Shown in pieces: positions 35,903-44,664 of a stretch of 64,000 nucleotides of DNA. Position 1 is the stretch's first letter, and each line of letters opens with the position of its first letter. Both the position numbers and the translations under genes were made by a program. This stretch comes from an uncultured Ruminococcus sp. (GTDB lineage: Bacteria; Bacillota; Clostridia; Oscillospirales; Ruminococcaceae): NCBI GenBank assembly GCA_944388405.1, contig CALXIQ010000006.1:1-64000 (forward strand). Direction: 5' to 3'. Under the pieces are notes generated by a model. It worked only from the letters and a program-made list of their open reading frames with translations, did not search any database and was not told the DNA's origin.

Positions 35903-37522
35903 ATGGCACTATCTCTCACTATCGGTGCAGTTATAGTAATATGCTGCATTGTTTTCAACAAGATTTCAAACAAAATAGGCGTACCGATGCTGTTTGCGTT
36001 TATTCTGCTCGGTATGCTGTTCGGTTCTGACGGTATATTCAAAATAGAGTTTGAAAATTTTGAATTTGCAGAACAGATTTGCTCCGTCGCCCTTGTATTT
36101 ATTATATTTTACGGCGGCTTCGGAACAAAATGGGCTACCGCAAAAAAGGTGGCGGCAAAAAGTCTGGTGCTTTCGTCGGCGGGAACGCTGCTGACGGCGC
36201 TGCTTACCGGACTGTTCTGTCATTACGCCCTTAAATTTTCCATGGCGGAGGGAATGCTGGTAGGTGCGGTTTTAAGCTCCACCGACGCCGCTTCGGTGTT
36301 TAACATTCTCAGGTCAAAAAAGCTTAACTTAAAATACGGCACCGCTTCCGTACTGGAGCTGGAAAGCGGAAGCAACGACCCCTGGGCTTATATGCTGACG
36401 GTAATAACCCTGTCGGTTATGAGCGGCGGAGTTTCGGGCTGGAGAACGGTGTATATGCTGTTTGCCCAGATTGTCTACGGCATAGGAATAGGCGTGCTTA
36501 TCGCTCTGGGTGCGGTGTGGGTGCTCAAGCACATCGAGTTTGAAGCGGACGGCTTCGACACTATTTTCATCGTTGCTATGGCAGTATTTTCCTACGCTCT
36601 TCCCACACTGGTGGGCGGCAACGGTTATCTCAGCTGTTATTTGGTAGGTATAGTGCTTGGAAACAGCAAAATCAAAAACAAAAAGGTTCAGGTGCATTTC
36701 TTCGACGGCCTTACTGGATTAATGCAGATTCTGCTGTTTTTCCTGCTGGGACTTCTCTCCTTCCCGTCGCAGATACCGAATATTATAATCCCCGCTTTGC
36801 TTATCGCCTTAGCTCTTACATTTGTGGTAAGACCCATAGTTGTAAGCCTGCTTATGGCTCCCTTCAAGGCTAAGCTTAACCAGATAGCCGTGGTTTCCTG
36901 GGCGGGACTGAGGGGCGCTACATCTATAGTATTTGCAATCCTCGCCACCGTTTCCGACGCCTATACCAGTCACGACGTTTTCCACATAGCCTTCTGCGTG
37001 GTGCTTTTAAGCATAGGAATACAGGGCACGCTGCTTCCTAAGGTTTCGGAAAAGCTGAAAATGATAGACGACGAAGAAAGCGTAATGAAAACCTTTACCG
37101 ATTACTCCAACGAAACGGAAATCCAGTTTATACGTCTTAATATTAAGAAAGGTCATCCTTGGATAAATCTTAAGGTCAAAGATATAAATCTGCCTCCGGA
37201 AACTTTGCTGGTTATGATTTCCCGTGGGGACAGAACGGTTATCCCACGAGGAGGCACCGTAGTGCTTGAAGGGGACGTACTGGTACTCAGCGCTGTAGGC
37301 TTCGAGCCAAAGCGACCAAGTCAGCAGGTGCTGTTATCAGAAGAGGAGATTACTCCCGAAAGCGAATTGGCAGGCAAAACAATTGCTGAAGCGATACCAA
37401 GAAACGTGCTTGTAGTTATGATAAAGCGCAGTGAAAAAACCGTTATCCCCAACGGAAACACCACCATAAAGCCCGGCGACGTGCTGGTGCTTCACACCTC
37501 GGAAAAAGAGCTGCTGGGATAA
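35903..37522 (+). CDS. CPA1-family potassium/proton antiporter with RCK_C domains
   Basis: A 539-aa membrane antiporter of the NhaP2/CvrA type. About 12 transmembrane segments occupy residues 1-390. The ion-binding region includes SSTDAASVFNIL and ELESGSNDPWAYML. The cytoplasmic tail carries two RCK_C (TrkA-C) domains: IRLNIKKGHPWINLKVKDINLP...GDVLVLSA and ELAGKTIAEAI...KPGDVLVLHTSE. Such tails commonly sense nucleotides, including cyclic di-AMP in Firmicutes. AAGGAGG lies before the ATG at 35903; the frame is open 18 codons further up without a better site. Confidence 0.88.
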   Translation: MALSLTIGAVIVICCIVFNKISNKIGVPMLFAFILLGMLFGSDGIFKIEFENFEFAEQICSVALVFIIFYGGFGTKWATAKKVAAKSLVLSSAGTLLTALLTGLFCHYALKFSMAEGMLVGAVLSSTDAASVFNILRSKKLNLKYGTASVLELESGSNDPWAYMLTVITLSVMSGGVSGWRTVYMLFAQIVYGIGIGVLIALGAVWVLKHIEFEADGFDTIFIVAMAVFSYALPTLVGGNGYLSCYLVGIVLGNSKIKNKKVQVHFFDGLTGLMQILLFFLLGLLSFPSQIPNIIIPALLIALALTFVVRPIVVSLLMAPFKAKLNQIAVVSWAGLRGATSIVFAILATVSDAYTSHDVFHIAFCVVLLSIGIQGTLLPKVSEKLKMIDDEESVMKTFTDYSNETEIQFIRLNIKKGHPWINLKVKDINLPPETLLVMISRGDRTVIPRGGTVVLEGDVLVLSAVGFEPKRPSQQVLLSEEEITPESELAGKTIAEAIPRNVLVVMIKRSEKTVIPNGNTTIKPGDVLVLHTSEKELLG

Positions 37523-37548
37523 CGTTGCAATCCAAAACAAACATAAAA

Positions 37549-37583
37549 ACAGCGGAGAAAGCGTATTGCCCCTCCGCTGTATT
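37549..37583. terminator. stem-loop between convergent genes
   Basis: acagcggag pairs with ctccgctgt; the T-run is poor (atttg). It lies between the antiporter gene and gtrA. Confidence 0.5.
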
Positions 37584-37599
37584 TGTGTGCAAAGCCCGT

Positions 37600-38130
37600 T
37601 CAGCTTGTTTTTTTAAATACCAGCAGCTTGCTTATAACGTAATTCAAAATAAGCACCACAATTGAAGCGATTATTTTCATTATATTTTCGTTTATACTGA
37701 GCGCCTGTACGCCCACGTTCATCATCACTGTTTCCACCACAAGAGTGAAAACTCTTCCGCCGTAAAAAACCGTAGCTTCTTTGAATATCGCCTTTCCGCC
37801 GTTGGCTGTGGATTCAAAAACCCATATCCTTGCGGTGACGTAGGAAAATGTCACGGCGCATATCCAGGAAATAATATTGCTGATTGTAACGGCAGTATCA
37901 ACCGGCACTCCGAACAGCGAGATGTCCGGCAACCTTATCAGTGCAGCCGCAACAAAAAAGGACACAAAGCTTATAACGGTTGTCCACGCTCCAAAAAAGA
38001 GATAGAGCAGTATTTCCTTGTTCTTTTTATATACAGGCTCAAATTTCTTTAAAAAGCCTAAGCTCATCAGCCTGTCGAATATATCAGGCTTTTTTTTGAT
38101 TTCACTCTTCAATGCAGCAGTCTGTTCCAT
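37600..38130 (-). CDS. GtrA family membrane protein
   Basis: A 176-aa protein with a cytoplasmic N-terminal stretch of about 40 residues and four transmembrane helices. It has the GtrA/DPMS pattern: LLYLFFGAWTTVISFVSFF, NIISWICAVTFSYVTARIWVF and FYGGRVFTLVVETVMM, ending in VLILNYVISKLLVFKK. GtrA proteins are linked to transfer of lipid-linked sugars to surface polymers. GGGAGGA precedes the ATG. Confidence 0.85.
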   Translation of the reverse strand: MEQTAALKSEIKKKPDIFDRLMSLGFLKKFEPVYKKNKEILLYLFFGAWTTVISFVSFFVAAALIRLPDISLFGVPVDTAVTISNIISWICAVTFSYVTARIWVFESTANGGKAIFKEATVFYGGRVFTLVVETVMMNVGVQALSINENIMKIIASIVVLILNYVISKLLVFKKTS

Positions 38131-38175
38131 TGTTTCCTCCCACGATTTTTACTATCAAAATCAAATCCCATAACA

Positions 38176-38204
38176 ATTATACAGTATATTTATTTTAATT
38201 TCAA
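38176..38204 (-). promoter_or_regulatory. gtrA-family gene promoter
   Basis: Minus strand TTGAAA, 17 bp, TATAAT. Confidence 0.65.
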
Positions 38205-38256
38205 GGCTAAGTTTTCGGTGGGGCATAATTGTGAATTTCGAGGGACTTTCTTAAAA

Positions 38257-38285
38257 GTAAGTATATAACCTTAATGTGCGTACTT
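38257..38285. promoter_or_regulatory. HxlR-type operator candidate, distant copy
   Basis: Matches 2858-2886 at 25 of 29 positions in inverted window orientation. It sits against the -35 box of the promoter at 38284, exactly as the first copy sits against the flavin reductase promoter. Confidence 0.6.
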
Positions 38286-38311
38286 GACTAAACCGATATT
38301 TATGATATGAT
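38284..38311 (+). promoter_or_regulatory. promoter of the FMN reductase pair
   Basis: TTGACT, 16 bp, TATGAT. It overlaps the operator-like site. Confidence 0.65.
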
Positions 38312-38361
38312 TATAATAGACAATAAAAGCTTTGTCAAGTTATTTGAGAAGGAGTTTTTAT

Positions 38362-38698
38362 ATGAAAAAGATTATGATTTTAAACGGAAGCCCCAGAGCA
38401 AAAGGAAATACGGCGGCGCTTATCGACAGCTTCACAAAGGGAGCGGAAAGCGCAGGACATGAGGTTGTACGCTTTGATTTGCAGAAAATGAACATTCACG
38501 GCTGTCTTGGCTGCTGCGGCGGAGGGTGAAAGCGATGACAACTTCGCCCCGGTGGTAAACTATTATGAAAGCCTGCTGAAGCACATGAAATGGAACAATC
38601 TCGGCATGATAAAGGCAGGCGGCGTTTTTGCAATAGGCGATATAAAAGGTCACAAAGCGCTGCAAGAGGCTGAAACGCTGGGCAAGTCAATCAAATAA
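38362..38698 (+). pseudogene. NADPH-dependent FMN reductase with internal deletion
   Basis: The N-terminal part (MKKIMILNGSPRAKGNTAAL... to CLGCCGGG) is typical of flavodoxin-fold FMN reductases. It ends in a TGA at 38527. In another frame the C-terminal part continues directly (AAEGESDDNFAPVVNYYESL... to GKSIK, TAA 38696-38698). The central half, including the FMN and substrate segment (usually about 80-100 residues), is missing. The junction is gcggcggaggg, which fits the coding of both the N-side (CGGG) and C-side (AAEG) residues. A deletion between short direct repeats is the likely cause. GAAGGAG precedes the ATG. Confidence 0.85.
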
Positions 38699-38709
38699 GG
38701 AGGATACGT

Positions 38710-39330
38710 ATGAAGGTTTTACTTATCAACGGCAGCCCTAACGAGTATGGCTGCACCTATACCGCTTTGTCGGAGGCGGCAAAGTCTCTTAACAAAAACG
38801 GAATCGAAACGGAAATTTACCATATAGGCAAAAAGGCGATAGCAGGCTGCATTGATTGCGGAAAGTGCTTTGAAACGGGCAAATGCGTATGGAACGACGA
38901 CGTAAACAAGCTTGCCGAAAGACTGGACGAATTTGACGGACTTATTGTAGGTTCACCTGTTTACTATGCCGGACCAAGCGGACAGATTACCGCATTTCTT
39001 GACAGGCTTTTCTATTCGGCAGGCAGAAAGCTTGTGAAAAAGCCGGGAGCGGCAGTGGTATCATGCAGACGAGGCGGAGCAACGGCAGCCTTTGACAGGC
39101 TCAATAAGTATTTTTCAATAAACAATATGCCCATTGTAACCTCTCAGTACTGGAATCAGGTTCACGGAAACACCCCCGAGCAGGTTATGCAGGACAAAGA
39201 GGGCTTGCAGACGATGCGTACGCTGGGAGAGAACATGGCATGGCTGCTTAAATGCATCGACGCCGGCAGAAAAGCAGGCGTTCCCGAACCCCAGTACGAG
39301 CCGCAGACCATGACAAACTTCATAAGATAA
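38710..39330 (+). CDS. flavodoxin-fold NAD(P)H-dependent oxidoreductase
   Basis: A 206-aa flavoprotein of the FMN reductase / iron-sulfur flavoprotein-like family. The phosphate-binding loop is LLINGSPNEYGCTYTAL. CIDCGKCFETGKCVWNDD is a cysteine cluster common in this group, and GSPVYYAGPSGQITAFLDRLFY binds FMN. It reduces flavin or quinone-type acceptors with NAD(P)H; the substrate is unknown. AAGGAGG precedes the ATG, 11 bp behind the pseudogene, so it likely shares that promoter and the HxlR-type operator. Confidence 0.88.
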   Translation: MKVLLINGSPNEYGCTYTALSEAAKSLNKNGIETEIYHIGKKAIAGCIDCGKCFETGKCVWNDDVNKLAERLDEFDGLIVGSPVYYAGPSGQITAFLDRLFYSAGRKLVKKPGAAVVSCRRGGATAAFDRLNKYFSINNMPIVTSQYWNQVHGNTPEQVMQDKEGLQTMRTLGENMAWLLKCIDAGRKAGVPEPQYEPQTMTNFIR

Positions 39331-39367
39331 CATTGTCCGTCAGATACGCCGGGTAAGGAAGGGTAGA

Positions 39368-39521
39368 ATGGCAAAGGTAATGCTTTTCTGCGGCAAAATA
39401 TGCAGCGGCAAAACCTTCTACAGCAAAAGCCTGTTGAAGCTTGCTTGACAAGCTGGGCTCACTATTTGAAGCTCCTGCTAAAGATGAAATGGACGTGTGG
39501 CACACAAACTCAAGGATGTAA
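39368..39521 (+). pseudogene. internally deleted P-loop kinase/ATPase
   Basis: The first 26 codons (MAKVMLFCGKICSGKTFYSK) contain a P-loop typical of small AAA/zeta-toxin-like kinases. A TGA follows at 39446-39448. A second frame gives a plausible C terminus (KLGSLFEAPAKDEMDVWH) ending at 39521. Only about 50 of an expected 150-200 residues remain. aagct occurs on both sides of the junction. Confidence 0.65.
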
Positions 39522-39530
39522 TTTTTGAAA

Positions 39531-39563
39531 GCAGACTCTGTGAAAGCTTTTCACGGGGTCTGC
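39531..39563 (+). terminator. stem-loop after the reductase cluster
   Basis: gcagactctgtgaaa pairs with tttcacggggtctgc (wobbles), followed by ttgtgtg. A weak T-run. Confidence 0.55.
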
Positions 39564-39627
39564 TTGTGTGTATAGCGATAAATTTCTTAAAATCGGAGGA
39601 AATTTTTAGCCACCGATTTTTTCCTGC

Positions 39628-39656
39628 TTGACAGCGGGGGCTTGCAGGTGTATAAT
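39628..39656 (+). promoter_or_regulatory. promoter of the lipoprotein-CBS-dac operon
   Basis: TTGACA, 17 bp, TATAAT: full consensus. A leader hairpin (ggactg...cagtcc) lies near 39693-39718. Confidence 0.8.
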
Positions 39657-39733
39657 GAATGTGTATAAGCTTATGTTTATCATGCGATAAAAAGGACTGA
39701 CGCCACAGCGCAGTCCGGAAAGGCGAATATACA

Positions 39734-40627
39734 ATGAACAGAATAAAAAAAGCGCTTGCCTTGGTCTGCGCGCTTGGAATATGTTTTTCATTTTACGGCT
39801 GTTCCGACTCGGAAACGGAAAACTCCTCAAGCGAGGCGTCCTCGGTCGATTCCACCCGGAGCGAAGCCGACGATTCTCTTATCTCCTCTCAGGATGAAAG
39901 TTCTCAGGCGGAAGAATCAAACATCGGCGAATATCTTCTTGGCGTTGCCGATATCTATGAGCAGGGCAGCTACACCCTTGAATGCACCGTAACCGGCACC
40001 AATTTCGACGGCGAAGTGAGCATTACCAGAGTTGTGAGAGGCGACGACGTTTATCAGCTGCAACAGGAAGCTATGGGAAGTCACGGAATGATTACCCTTG
40101 ACGGCAAATCATACGACTTTGATTATCTTTGCGGAATGTACCGTGAAACGGACGAAGAACCTGATCTTAACGTTATAGAACAAATCATAAGCCTTAATCT
40201 TGAGCGGACAGACAACTCCGACGACTCCTCGCAAAGCGAATATGCTGTTGAAGAATACACCTATGTGGGCGACACCTATATAACCGTAATGGCTTTTTAT
40301 TTCGACAAAGAAACCGGGGAGCTTGCAGAGTATACCACCACCTACACCGTGGAGGGACAGGACGATATCGTTGAAACCAGAAGGATAGACCGTCTCGACA
40401 ATAACATCGACGAATCGGTGTTCAATACCGATTTTACAGCTTCGCTGGTTGATTTTAATTCCATGAGTGAGGATCAGCGGCTGGGCTTTTGCCAGGGACT
40501 TTGCGCAAGCTTCGGAATAACCGCCGGAGATCTGTACGAAATGAATATAACTGCCGATCAGTTTAAAACCATCGATTATGATGAGTTATTCAATCTTATA
40601 TACACCTACGGCAGCGGACATATGTGA
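39734..40627 (+). CDS. predicted lipoprotein of unknown function
   Basis: A 297-aa protein. A signal peptide ends at the lipobox SFYGC (Cys at about 23). An acidic Ser/Glu linker runs to about 65 and a soluble domain follows. The domain reads YEQGSYTLECTVTGTNFDGE...VVRGDDVYQLQQEAMGSHGMITLDGKSYDFDYLCGMY, suggesting a LolA/LppX-like curved beta-sheet, but I do not recognise a named family. Its TGA overlaps the GTG at 40624, and the CBS gene proper starts 17 bp later. Confidence 0.75.
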   Translation: MNRIKKALALVCALGICFSFYGCSDSETENSSSEASSVDSTRSEADDSLISSQDESSQAEESNIGEYLLGVADIYEQGSYTLECTVTGTNFDGEVSITRVVRGDDVYQLQQEAMGSHGMITLDGKSYDFDYLCGMYRETDEEPDLNVIEQIISLNLERTDNSDDSSQSEYAVEEYTYVGDTYITVMAFYFDKETGELAEYTTTYTVEGQDDIVETRRIDRLDNNIDESVFNTDFTASLVDFNSMSEDQRLGFCQGLCASFGITAGDLYEMNITADQFKTIDYDELFNLIYTYGSGHM

Positions 40628-40644
40628 TTGGGACGGAACGGACA

Positions 40645-41109
40645 ATGAATATTTTAAAGCTATTAAAGCCAAAGGCGGTAATTGATTATATCTACGACGA
40701 CGCAACGGTAAGACAGGCAATTGAAAAAATGCGCCACCACGGCTTTACCGCCATACCGGTGATTAACAAAAAGGGCGAGTATGTAAAAACTCTTGCGGAG
40801 GGCGATTTTCTCTACTTTATGCTGGAAAACAACCTTTCTGATATAGAGGAGCTGGAGCGTTACAGCGTAAAAGAGATTACAAAGCGTGTAAAAAACAATC
40901 CGGTTTACATTTACTCGACAATAGAGGACCTTATTCTTTTATCTATGAACCAGAATTTCGTGCCCGTTATAGACGACAGAAAGGTGTTTATAGGTATTGT
41001 TACCAGACAGGATATTCTCAGGTACTGCTATAATACCATTAAATCGGGCGACCCGGAATACAGCATAAAGGAAGAGGAGTATCGGATTTTTACCGAAAAT
41101 AAAACGTGA
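40645..41109 (+). CDS. CBS-domain protein
   Basis: A 154-aa cytoplasmic protein made of two CBS domains: IDYIYDDATVRQAIEKMRHHGFTAIPVINKKGEYVKTLAEGD and NPVYIYSTIEDLILLSMNQNFVPVIDDRKVFIGIVTRQDIL. CBS pairs bind adenine nucleotides, including cyclic di-AMP in some Firmicutes. A GTG at 40624 is in frame, but the ATG at 40645 gives a normal start. It is second in a three-gene run before the carboxypeptidase. Confidence 0.85.
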   Translation: MNILKLLKPKAVIDYIYDDATVRQAIEKMRHHGFTAIPVINKKGEYVKTLAEGDFLYFMLENNLSDIEELERYSVKEITKRVKNNPVYIYSTIEDLILLSMNQNFVPVIDDRKVFIGIVTRQDILRYCYNTIKSGDPEYSIKEEEYRIFTENKT

Positions 41110-41125
41110 GAGGAGAAATGTTGAA

Positions 41126-42259
41126 ATGCTCAGACTTAACAAAAACGAAAAAGGCGGCGCCGCAGTGATTGCGGTTTTGATGATAATAATGATAGTGGCT
41201 ATCAGTTCCGCAATTTTAGTTGTTACGGGAAGAGATTCTATAAACCAAGCCGACTATGTTCCCGCAATTGCAGATGAATCCTCACAGGAAGAATCTGAGG
41301 CGGAATCGCTGGTCGATTCACAACCCGAACCCGAACCTGAGCCTGAACCTGAAACACTTATGACCTATCCCGCTCAGGCGTCAGACTATGAGGAAATCGA
41401 CCTTGACATTCTCACCACAGACAACGGTATTCTCGTCAATGCGGACAACAACACAATTCTTGCGGGAATCAATTACGACGAAAGAATTTATCCCGCTTCT
41501 CTTACAAAGGTAATGAGCCTTATTGTGGCGGTGGAAAATATTGAGGATTTTGAAGCCACCTATCAGTTCACTGCCGACGACATTGACCCGCTGGTTGAAG
41601 CAAACGCCGCTCGTGCAGGCTTTGAGGCAGGGGAAACCGTTACATACAACGACCTTCTCTATGCGTCGATTTTAGTAAGCGGCGCAGACGGAACTGTGGG
41701 TCTTGCCAACGCTGTTGCAGGTTCCGAAGAGGAGTTTGTCAACCTGATGAACGCAAAAGCCGCAGAGCTGGGACTTACAGGCACCAATTTCGTAAACTCC
41801 AGCGGACTTCACGACGACAATCACTACTCTACCTGTCAGGACATAGCAGTAATTATGGAATATGCTCTGCAAAACGAGAGATGTGCAGAAATACTTACCG
41901 CTTCCGAGTACACCACCTCCCAGACTGAACAGCATGAGGATGGAATAAGCCTTACAAGCGTGGTTGCAAGCCGCTTTACGGGATACTACATCGAAGGCGG
42001 CGGAGATTTGCTTGGCGGAAAGACGGGCTTTACCGACGAATCGGGATATTCCCTTGCAAGCATCGCCCAGAGGGACGGAGTAACCTACGTTTGCGTTACC
42101 GTAAACTCCGAGGACGAGTGGAAGGCTGTTGAGGATAACATAGCTATCTATGAAGCTTATCTGCCGCCCGAGGGCGAAGCCCCGGACGCTTCCGATGAGG
42201 ATTCGGCAGTAGAGGAAAGCGAGGATTATTCTTCGGCTTCCGATTCAGCCGAAGAATAA
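41126..42259 (+). CDS. D-alanyl-D-alanine carboxypeptidase (peptidase S11)
   Basis: A 377-aa penicillin-binding protein of the DacF/PBP5 family that trims cell-wall pentapeptides. It has an N-terminal membrane anchor (about 12-36), an acidic Glu/Pro repeat (PEPEPEPEPE) linker and the catalytic domain. The SxxK motif is YPASLTKVMSL, the second motif SGADG (a common variant of SGN) and the third KTG in GGKTGFTDESGYSLAS. The C-terminal tail is acidic and Ser-rich and lacks the usual PBP5 amphipathic helix; anchoring is N-terminal instead. Confidence 0.9.
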   Translation: MLRLNKNEKGGAAVIAVLMIIMIVAISSAILVVTGRDSINQADYVPAIADESSQEESEAESLVDSQPEPEPEPEPETLMTYPAQASDYEEIDLDILTTDNGILVNADNNTILAGINYDERIYPASLTKVMSLIVAVENIEDFEATYQFTADDIDPLVEANAARAGFEAGETVTYNDLLYASILVSGADGTVGLANAVAGSEEEFVNLMNAKAAELGLTGTNFVNSSGLHDDNHYSTCQDIAVIMEYALQNERCAEILTASEYTTSQTEQHEDGISLTSVVASRFTGYYIEGGGDLLGGKTGFTDESGYSLASIAQRDGVTYVCVTVNSEDEWKAVEDNIAIYEAYLPPEGEAPDASDEDSAVEESEDYSSASDSAEE

Positions 42260-42315
42260 AGCGGCTGTACCGCAGTTAGCGGAGCGCCGGATATGATCGT
42301 ATATATAAAATTTAC

Positions 42316-42356
42316 ACGCTGCGCAACCACTGGGTTTGCGCAGCGTTTGTTTTTTG
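42316..42356 (+). terminator. terminator after the carboxypeptidase gene
   Basis: acgctgcgcaa pairs with ttgcgcagcgt, followed by ttgtttttt. Confidence 0.85.
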
Positions 42357-42544
42357 TCTTGCAAAAGCCGTGTTGTAAGGCTGTCAACACGCTTCACCCG
42401 GTGCGTTTGTTTCGTAAAAGGTAGGCCGCTTTGCTTTTGAAAGGGCATACCGGGCGTCAGAGCTTCTCACAGGCTATATACGGCAGCTGTCGGCATAATG
42501 TCTTTACTCGGTCGGCGGCAGATTCACCCTGTTGCAGACAGCAC

Positions 42545-42584
42545 AAAACACCGAGGGAACGGTAAGTTTTCCATTCCCTCGGTG
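42545..42584 (-). terminator. terminator of the amt-glnK operon
   Basis: On the minus strand, CACCGAGGGAATGG pairs with CCGTTCCCTCGGTG, followed by TTTTGT. The region 42357-42544 shows nothing else recognisable. Confidence 0.85.
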
Positions 42585-42601
42585 TTGATAATTGTGTAAG
42601 C

Positions 42602-42988
42602 TTATTCTTCGGTCGTCGACTGAACAGCGTCGTAACCTGTTTCGCCGGTTCTGATTTTAACAGCCTTGCGAATGTAGTAGCTGAAAATCTTGCCGTCGCC
42701 GGGATTTCCCGTATAAGCCGCTTTTTTGATAGCTTCAATAGTCTTTTCTTCCCATTCCTCGGAAGATACAACTATTTCAAACTTAACCTTCGGAAGCACC
42801 TGTATGTCAACCTTCTGACCTCTTACATACTCGGACATACCTCTCTGAACGCCGCAGCCCACTACCTGATAAACGGTAATTCCGTTTACGCCGATTTTAG
42901 AAAGCGCATCTTTGACGTCCTCATATGCTTCTTCTCTTACGATAGCCTCAACCTTGATAAGCGTCGAGGAATTTTCCATATTCGCCAT
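42602..42988 (-). CDS. glnK: PII nitrogen regulatory protein GlnK
   Basis: A 128-aa trimeric PII signal protein that binds ATP/ADP/2-oxoglutarate and plugs the ammonium channel. It shows LIKVEAIVREEAYEDVKDALSKIGVNGITVYQVVGCG, a T-loop RGMSEYVRGQKVDIQVLPKVKFEIV (Tyr in SEYVRG), and TGNPGDGKIFSYYIRKAVKIRTGE. It is about 16 residues longer than typical. The ATG at 42988 follows GGGGTG; an in-frame TTG lies 5 codons earlier. It follows amt by 32 bp. Confidence 0.93.
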   Translation of the reverse strand: MANMENSSTLIKVEAIVREEAYEDVKDALSKIGVNGITVYQVVGCGVQRGMSEYVRGQKVDIQVLPKVKFEIVVSSEEWEEKTIEAIKKAAYTGNPGDGKIFSYYIRKAVKIRTGETGYDAVQSTTEE

Positions 42989-43020
42989 ATTATCGCACCC
43001 CAATCTTGTTTCAAATTAAG

Positions 43021-44262
43021 TTATTCAAGTCCGTTGAAGGAAGGATACGCAGACTCGCCGTGCTGTGTAATGTCAAGACCAAGCACTTCTTCCTTGTCGC
43101 TTACTCTGATCTTGCCTGTTACAAGACGTGTAAGACCGTAGCATACAAGCGTTCCGACAACTGCAACAGCGATTGTGACTATAATACCTAAAGCCTGTGC
43201 GCCAAGCTGAGCCCAGTCGCCGAAGATTGCTCCGTCATAGCCGCCGATTGCTTCGCTTGCAAAAATACCTGTCAGCAGACCGCCCCAGATACCGCCTGTA
43301 CCATGACAGCTGAATGCGTCAAGAGCGTCGTCAAAGCCGAACTTCTTCTTGCCGAAGGAAATCATCAGGTAGCATACAGGGCTTGTGGTAAGACCGATGA
43401 TTACAGCAGCCCATACCGGAACAAATCCTGCGCCGGGAGTGATACCTACCAGACCGGCAACGATACCTGTGCAAGCACCTACCAGAGTAGGCTTCTTGTT
43501 CTTGATAATGTCGCACAGCATCCACGAAAGCAGAGCAGCCGCAGCGGAAACCGCAGTAGTCATAAATGCGTGAGCCGCAGAACCGTTTGCTGCCAGTGCA
43601 GAACCTGCGTTGAAGCCGAACCAGCCGAACATAAGCAGCGAAGCTCCAAGCATAACAAACGGAATGTTGTGAATACGATAAGCAGCATGGTCATAATCTC
43701 TGCGCTTGCCAAGCAGTATGCAGAGTACCAGCGCCGAAACACCTGAGCTGATGTGAACAACGTCGCCGCCTGCGAAGTCGAGAGCTCCCAGACCTTCCAG
43801 ACCCAGGATACCGTTTGTAGCCCATACCATGTGAGCCAGAGGATAGTAAACAACTATCGACCAGAGAACGATAAATACAAACAGTGATTTGAATTTCATT
43901 CTTCCTGCAACCGCTCCGGTGATAAGTGCGGGTGTGATAACCGCAAACATCATCTGGAATGCACTGAATACCATGTTAGGTATGGTGTGAGCTTCCGAAT
44001 AGCCCGCATCAAGGGCAACCCCTTCAAGACCCAGCCATCTGAAGTCTCCGATAATTCCGTTGTCGGTAGGTGCAAACGCCAGCGAATAGCCGAACAGCAC
44101 CCACATTACAATGCCTGTACCGATAATGAAAATGGATGTCATCATTGTGTTTACGGCATTTTTCTTTCTTACAAGACCACCGTAAAAGCACGCCAGTCCC
44201 GGCGTCATAAAGAATACCAACGCCGCACAAATAAGTACAAATCCTATGTCAGCACCATTCAT
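43021..44262 (-). CDS. amt: ammonium transporter Amt
   Basis: A 413-aa, 11-helix ammonium channel. Typical segments are FMTPGLACFYGGLVRKKN, FGYSLAFAPTD, VWATNGILGLEGLGALDFAGGDVVHISSG (periplasmic site), GWFGFNAGSAL (with the pore His helix) and the second pore His in DALDAFSCHGTGGIWGG. AGGAGG precedes the ATG. It forms an operon with glnK. The leader has an attenuator-like structure (see 44281-44367). Confidence 0.95.
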   Translation of the reverse strand: MNGADIGFVLICAALVFFMTPGLACFYGGLVRKKNAVNTMMTSIFIIGTGIVMWVLFGYSLAFAPTDNGIIGDFRWLGLEGVALDAGYSEAHTIPNMVFSAFQMMFAVITPALITGAVAGRMKFKSLFVFIVLWSIVVYYPLAHMVWATNGILGLEGLGALDFAGGDVVHISSGVSALVLCILLGKRRDYDHAAYRIHNIPFVMLGASLLMFGWFGFNAGSALAANGSAAHAFMTTAVSAAAALLSWMLCDIIKNKKPTLVGACTGIVAGLVGITPGAGFVPVWAAVIIGLTTSPVCYLMISFGKKKFGFDDALDAFSCHGTGGIWGGLLTGIFASEAIGGYDGAIFGDWAQLGAQALGIIVTIAVAVVGTLVCYGLTRLVTGKIRVSDKEEVLGLDITQHGESAYPSFNGLE

Positions 44263-44280
44263 GTTAAATTCCTCCTAAGT

Positions 44281-44367
44281 GCCTATAACTCACAGCGAAT
44301 TGCCTTATAGGCAAATAAAAAAGGTTCACTCTGCTCTGTCGCTCATAAGCGTTAAGCAATGTGAACC
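44281..44367 (-). promoter_or_regulatory. attenuator-like leader structure of amt
   Basis: On the minus strand, GGTTCAC pairs with GTGAACC (44323-44367, inner pairs TTGC/GCAG and CGCT/AGCG), followed by TTTTTTATTT. This is an intrinsic terminator between promoter and gene. A second perfect 8-bp stem (GCCTATAA/TTATAGGC, 44281-44312) lies between it and the amt ribosome site. Confidence 0.65.
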
Positions 44368-44438
44368 TCACTGTTCATTATATGAAATTTTAAACACGTT
44401 TAATATTACATCCGGATGTCGCAATATCAACATAATAT

Positions 44439-44467
44439 ATTATATCCAACATCAAGGGCTTTGTCAA
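44439..44467 (-). promoter_or_regulatory. amt-glnK promoter
   Basis: Minus strand TTGACA, 17 bp, TATAAT: full consensus. The leader is about 170 nt and carries the palindromes ACATCCGGATGT and TTAAACGTGTTTAA. The remaining bases to 44664 show nothing recognisable. Confidence 0.85.
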
Positions 44468-44664
44468 TCGTTTAAGGACGGTTTTTAAGCATTTCGGATA
44501 CAATCACAATTTGACGTCAGAATACACAAAAAGTTTTGTGCAAAATTGTATCAAATCACTTAAAGCCCTGCTCCAAAAGCAGCCCTCTGATTCCTGTTAT
44601 TTGAACTAAAGTCATTAATTATATCATGCTTCGAGGCAATGCGGCAAAATATCCGTGATTAATG

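Noticed and set aside
42457..42771. 104-codon minus ORF overlapping glnK
   Set aside because: It overlaps glnK in another frame and crosses its terminator.
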